Position numbers and translations under genes: made by a program. From assembly GCA_017461425.1 (NCBI GenBank), contig JAFTXY010000012.1:62001-126000 (forward strand): a stretch of DNA of 64,000 nucleotides, given 5' to 3'. The notes under the pieces were generated by a model. That model was not told where the DNA came from, ran no database searches, and saw only the letters and a program-made list of their open reading frames with translations. Positions 63,650 to 64,000 of the stretch are shown piece after piece. Numbering within the stretch: the first letter of the stretch is position 1; each line of letters opens with the position of its first letter. This DNA comes from Candidatus Gastranaerophilales bacterium (lineage in GTDB: Bacteria > Cyanobacteriota > Vampirovibrionia > Gastranaerophilales > Gastranaerophilaceae).

Positions 63650-64000
63650 ATGGACACATTAGTTAAAAATTTACTTGAAAATCAAACAAAAGATAAAATC
63701 CAAAAACCTAACTGTCAAACTCGCTCTGGCAGATCTTTACTTGCATTTTATCTTCAAACAAAATTTAAACAAATCATTAATCACGATAAAAAATCAGATA
63801 AACAAGTTTTAATTGATTACAAAAAAGATTTTCTTGAAAACTTCACAAACCGACTAATTAATCGTCCAAATGACAAGATTTTAATTGCATTAAGCGGAGA
63901 ATCTGCCAGCGGCAAATCAACAATTTGCAATCAAATTTCAAAATGCATAAAAGAATTAAATCTACCAATAACAATTCTTTCTGCAGATAATTACTTTAAA
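63650..64000 (+). CDS. Uridine-kinase-like P-loop protein (3' end outside window)
   Basis: A frame opens at ATG 63650, 19 bases after rnpA, and runs past the right edge (117 residues visible). After a lysine-rich, helical first 75 residues (MDTLVKNLLENQTKDKIQ, RSLLAFYLQTKFKQII) it shows ILIALSGESASGKSTICNQI, a P-loop, and LPITILSADNYFK. The latter matches the uridine kinase/phosphoribulokinase family motif (LSxDxFY-type after the Walker A). The long N-terminal extension is unlike standard Udk, so the substrate is open. GAAAG upstream is a weak ribosome-binding site. Confidence 0.75.
   Translation, partial: MDTLVKNLLENQTKDKIQKPNCQTRSGRSLLAFYLQTKFKQIINHDKKSDKQVLIDYKKDFLENFTNRLINRPNDKILIALSGESASGKSTICNQISKCIKELNLPITILSADNYFK

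Overview
The window is a stretch of ordinary chromosome from an AT-rich, Gram-negative, fermentative bacterium. Lipid A and Kdo genes (lpxB, lpxI, lptA-like, lptC-like, kdsD) show an outer membrane with LPS. AdhE plus the redox repressor Rex, a formate/nitrite channel and an arsenite/Na+-type permease point to an anaerobic lifestyle. Several proteins without Sec signals begin with a short polar leader that often ends in F-x-G (for example NPVKFTGYY, HSFKGAL, VEFMGIS). I associate this with gut Melainabacteria (Vampirovibrionia, Gastranaerophilales), the non-photosynthetic relatives of Cyanobacteria. That placement is an inference from gene content and style. UGA is used as a stop at least once (9703-9705), so the standard bacterial code fits.

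Layout. 1-6067: leuS end, deoB with a PLP decarboxylase, ligA with a SIMPL protein. 6183-13670: SNF2 helicase, a small unknown, thyX-prfA, rpmE, lepA. 13671-19818: Nudix plus a ThiE-like remnant, an ECF sigma factor with an RseA-like anti-sigma, a duplicated-motif protein behind murA, yidC, mnmE. 19819-27686: an accessory stretch with a cysteine-protease-like protein, a LysM protein, an FAD oxidoreductase, an orphan response regulator, a rhodanese, a repeat-rich intergenic region and a large membrane protein. 27742-36554: a GT39-like glycosyltransferase, rex-adhE, a TOPRIM protein, a catalytically altered SDR, a second repeat-rich intergenic region with a probable small RNA, and a NAGPA-like protein. 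36547-42089: an LPS operon (lptC, lptA, lpxI, lpxB, pgsA-like, trmL, nnrD). 42139-47201: a double-FHA protein with a phosphothreonine-lyase-like core, an OadG/permease/microprotein operon, a FocA-type channel and initiator tRNA. 47346-58634: a CheD-like deamidase, a GT2-UXS-LOG operon, folP, rplY, uvrC, tRNA-Cys, a second cysteine-protease-like protein, kdsD, a GNAT protein. 58631-64000: uvrB, a large coiled protein, proC, rpmH-rnpA and the start of a uridine-kinase-like gene.

Three themes stand out. First, about ten genes (ligA, its divergent neighbour, lepA, uvrB, uvrC, the TOPRIM and SDR genes, the GT2 gene, an FAD oxidoreductase and a small secreted protein) have a -10 hexamer only 6-7 bases before the start codon and no Shine-Dalgarno, so leaderless transcription looks common. 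Second, a scattered set of enzymes resembles effector chemistries: two Cys-His-Asp proteins, a phosphothreonine-lyase-like domain between two FHA domains, a CheD/CNF-type deamidase and a GNAT protein. Several share the polar N-terminal style. Third, two intergenic regions carry perfect 32-34 bp direct repeats about 100 bp apart with hairpins between them, and one also encodes a probable small RNA with a pyrimidine-rich anti-Shine-Dalgarno stretch.
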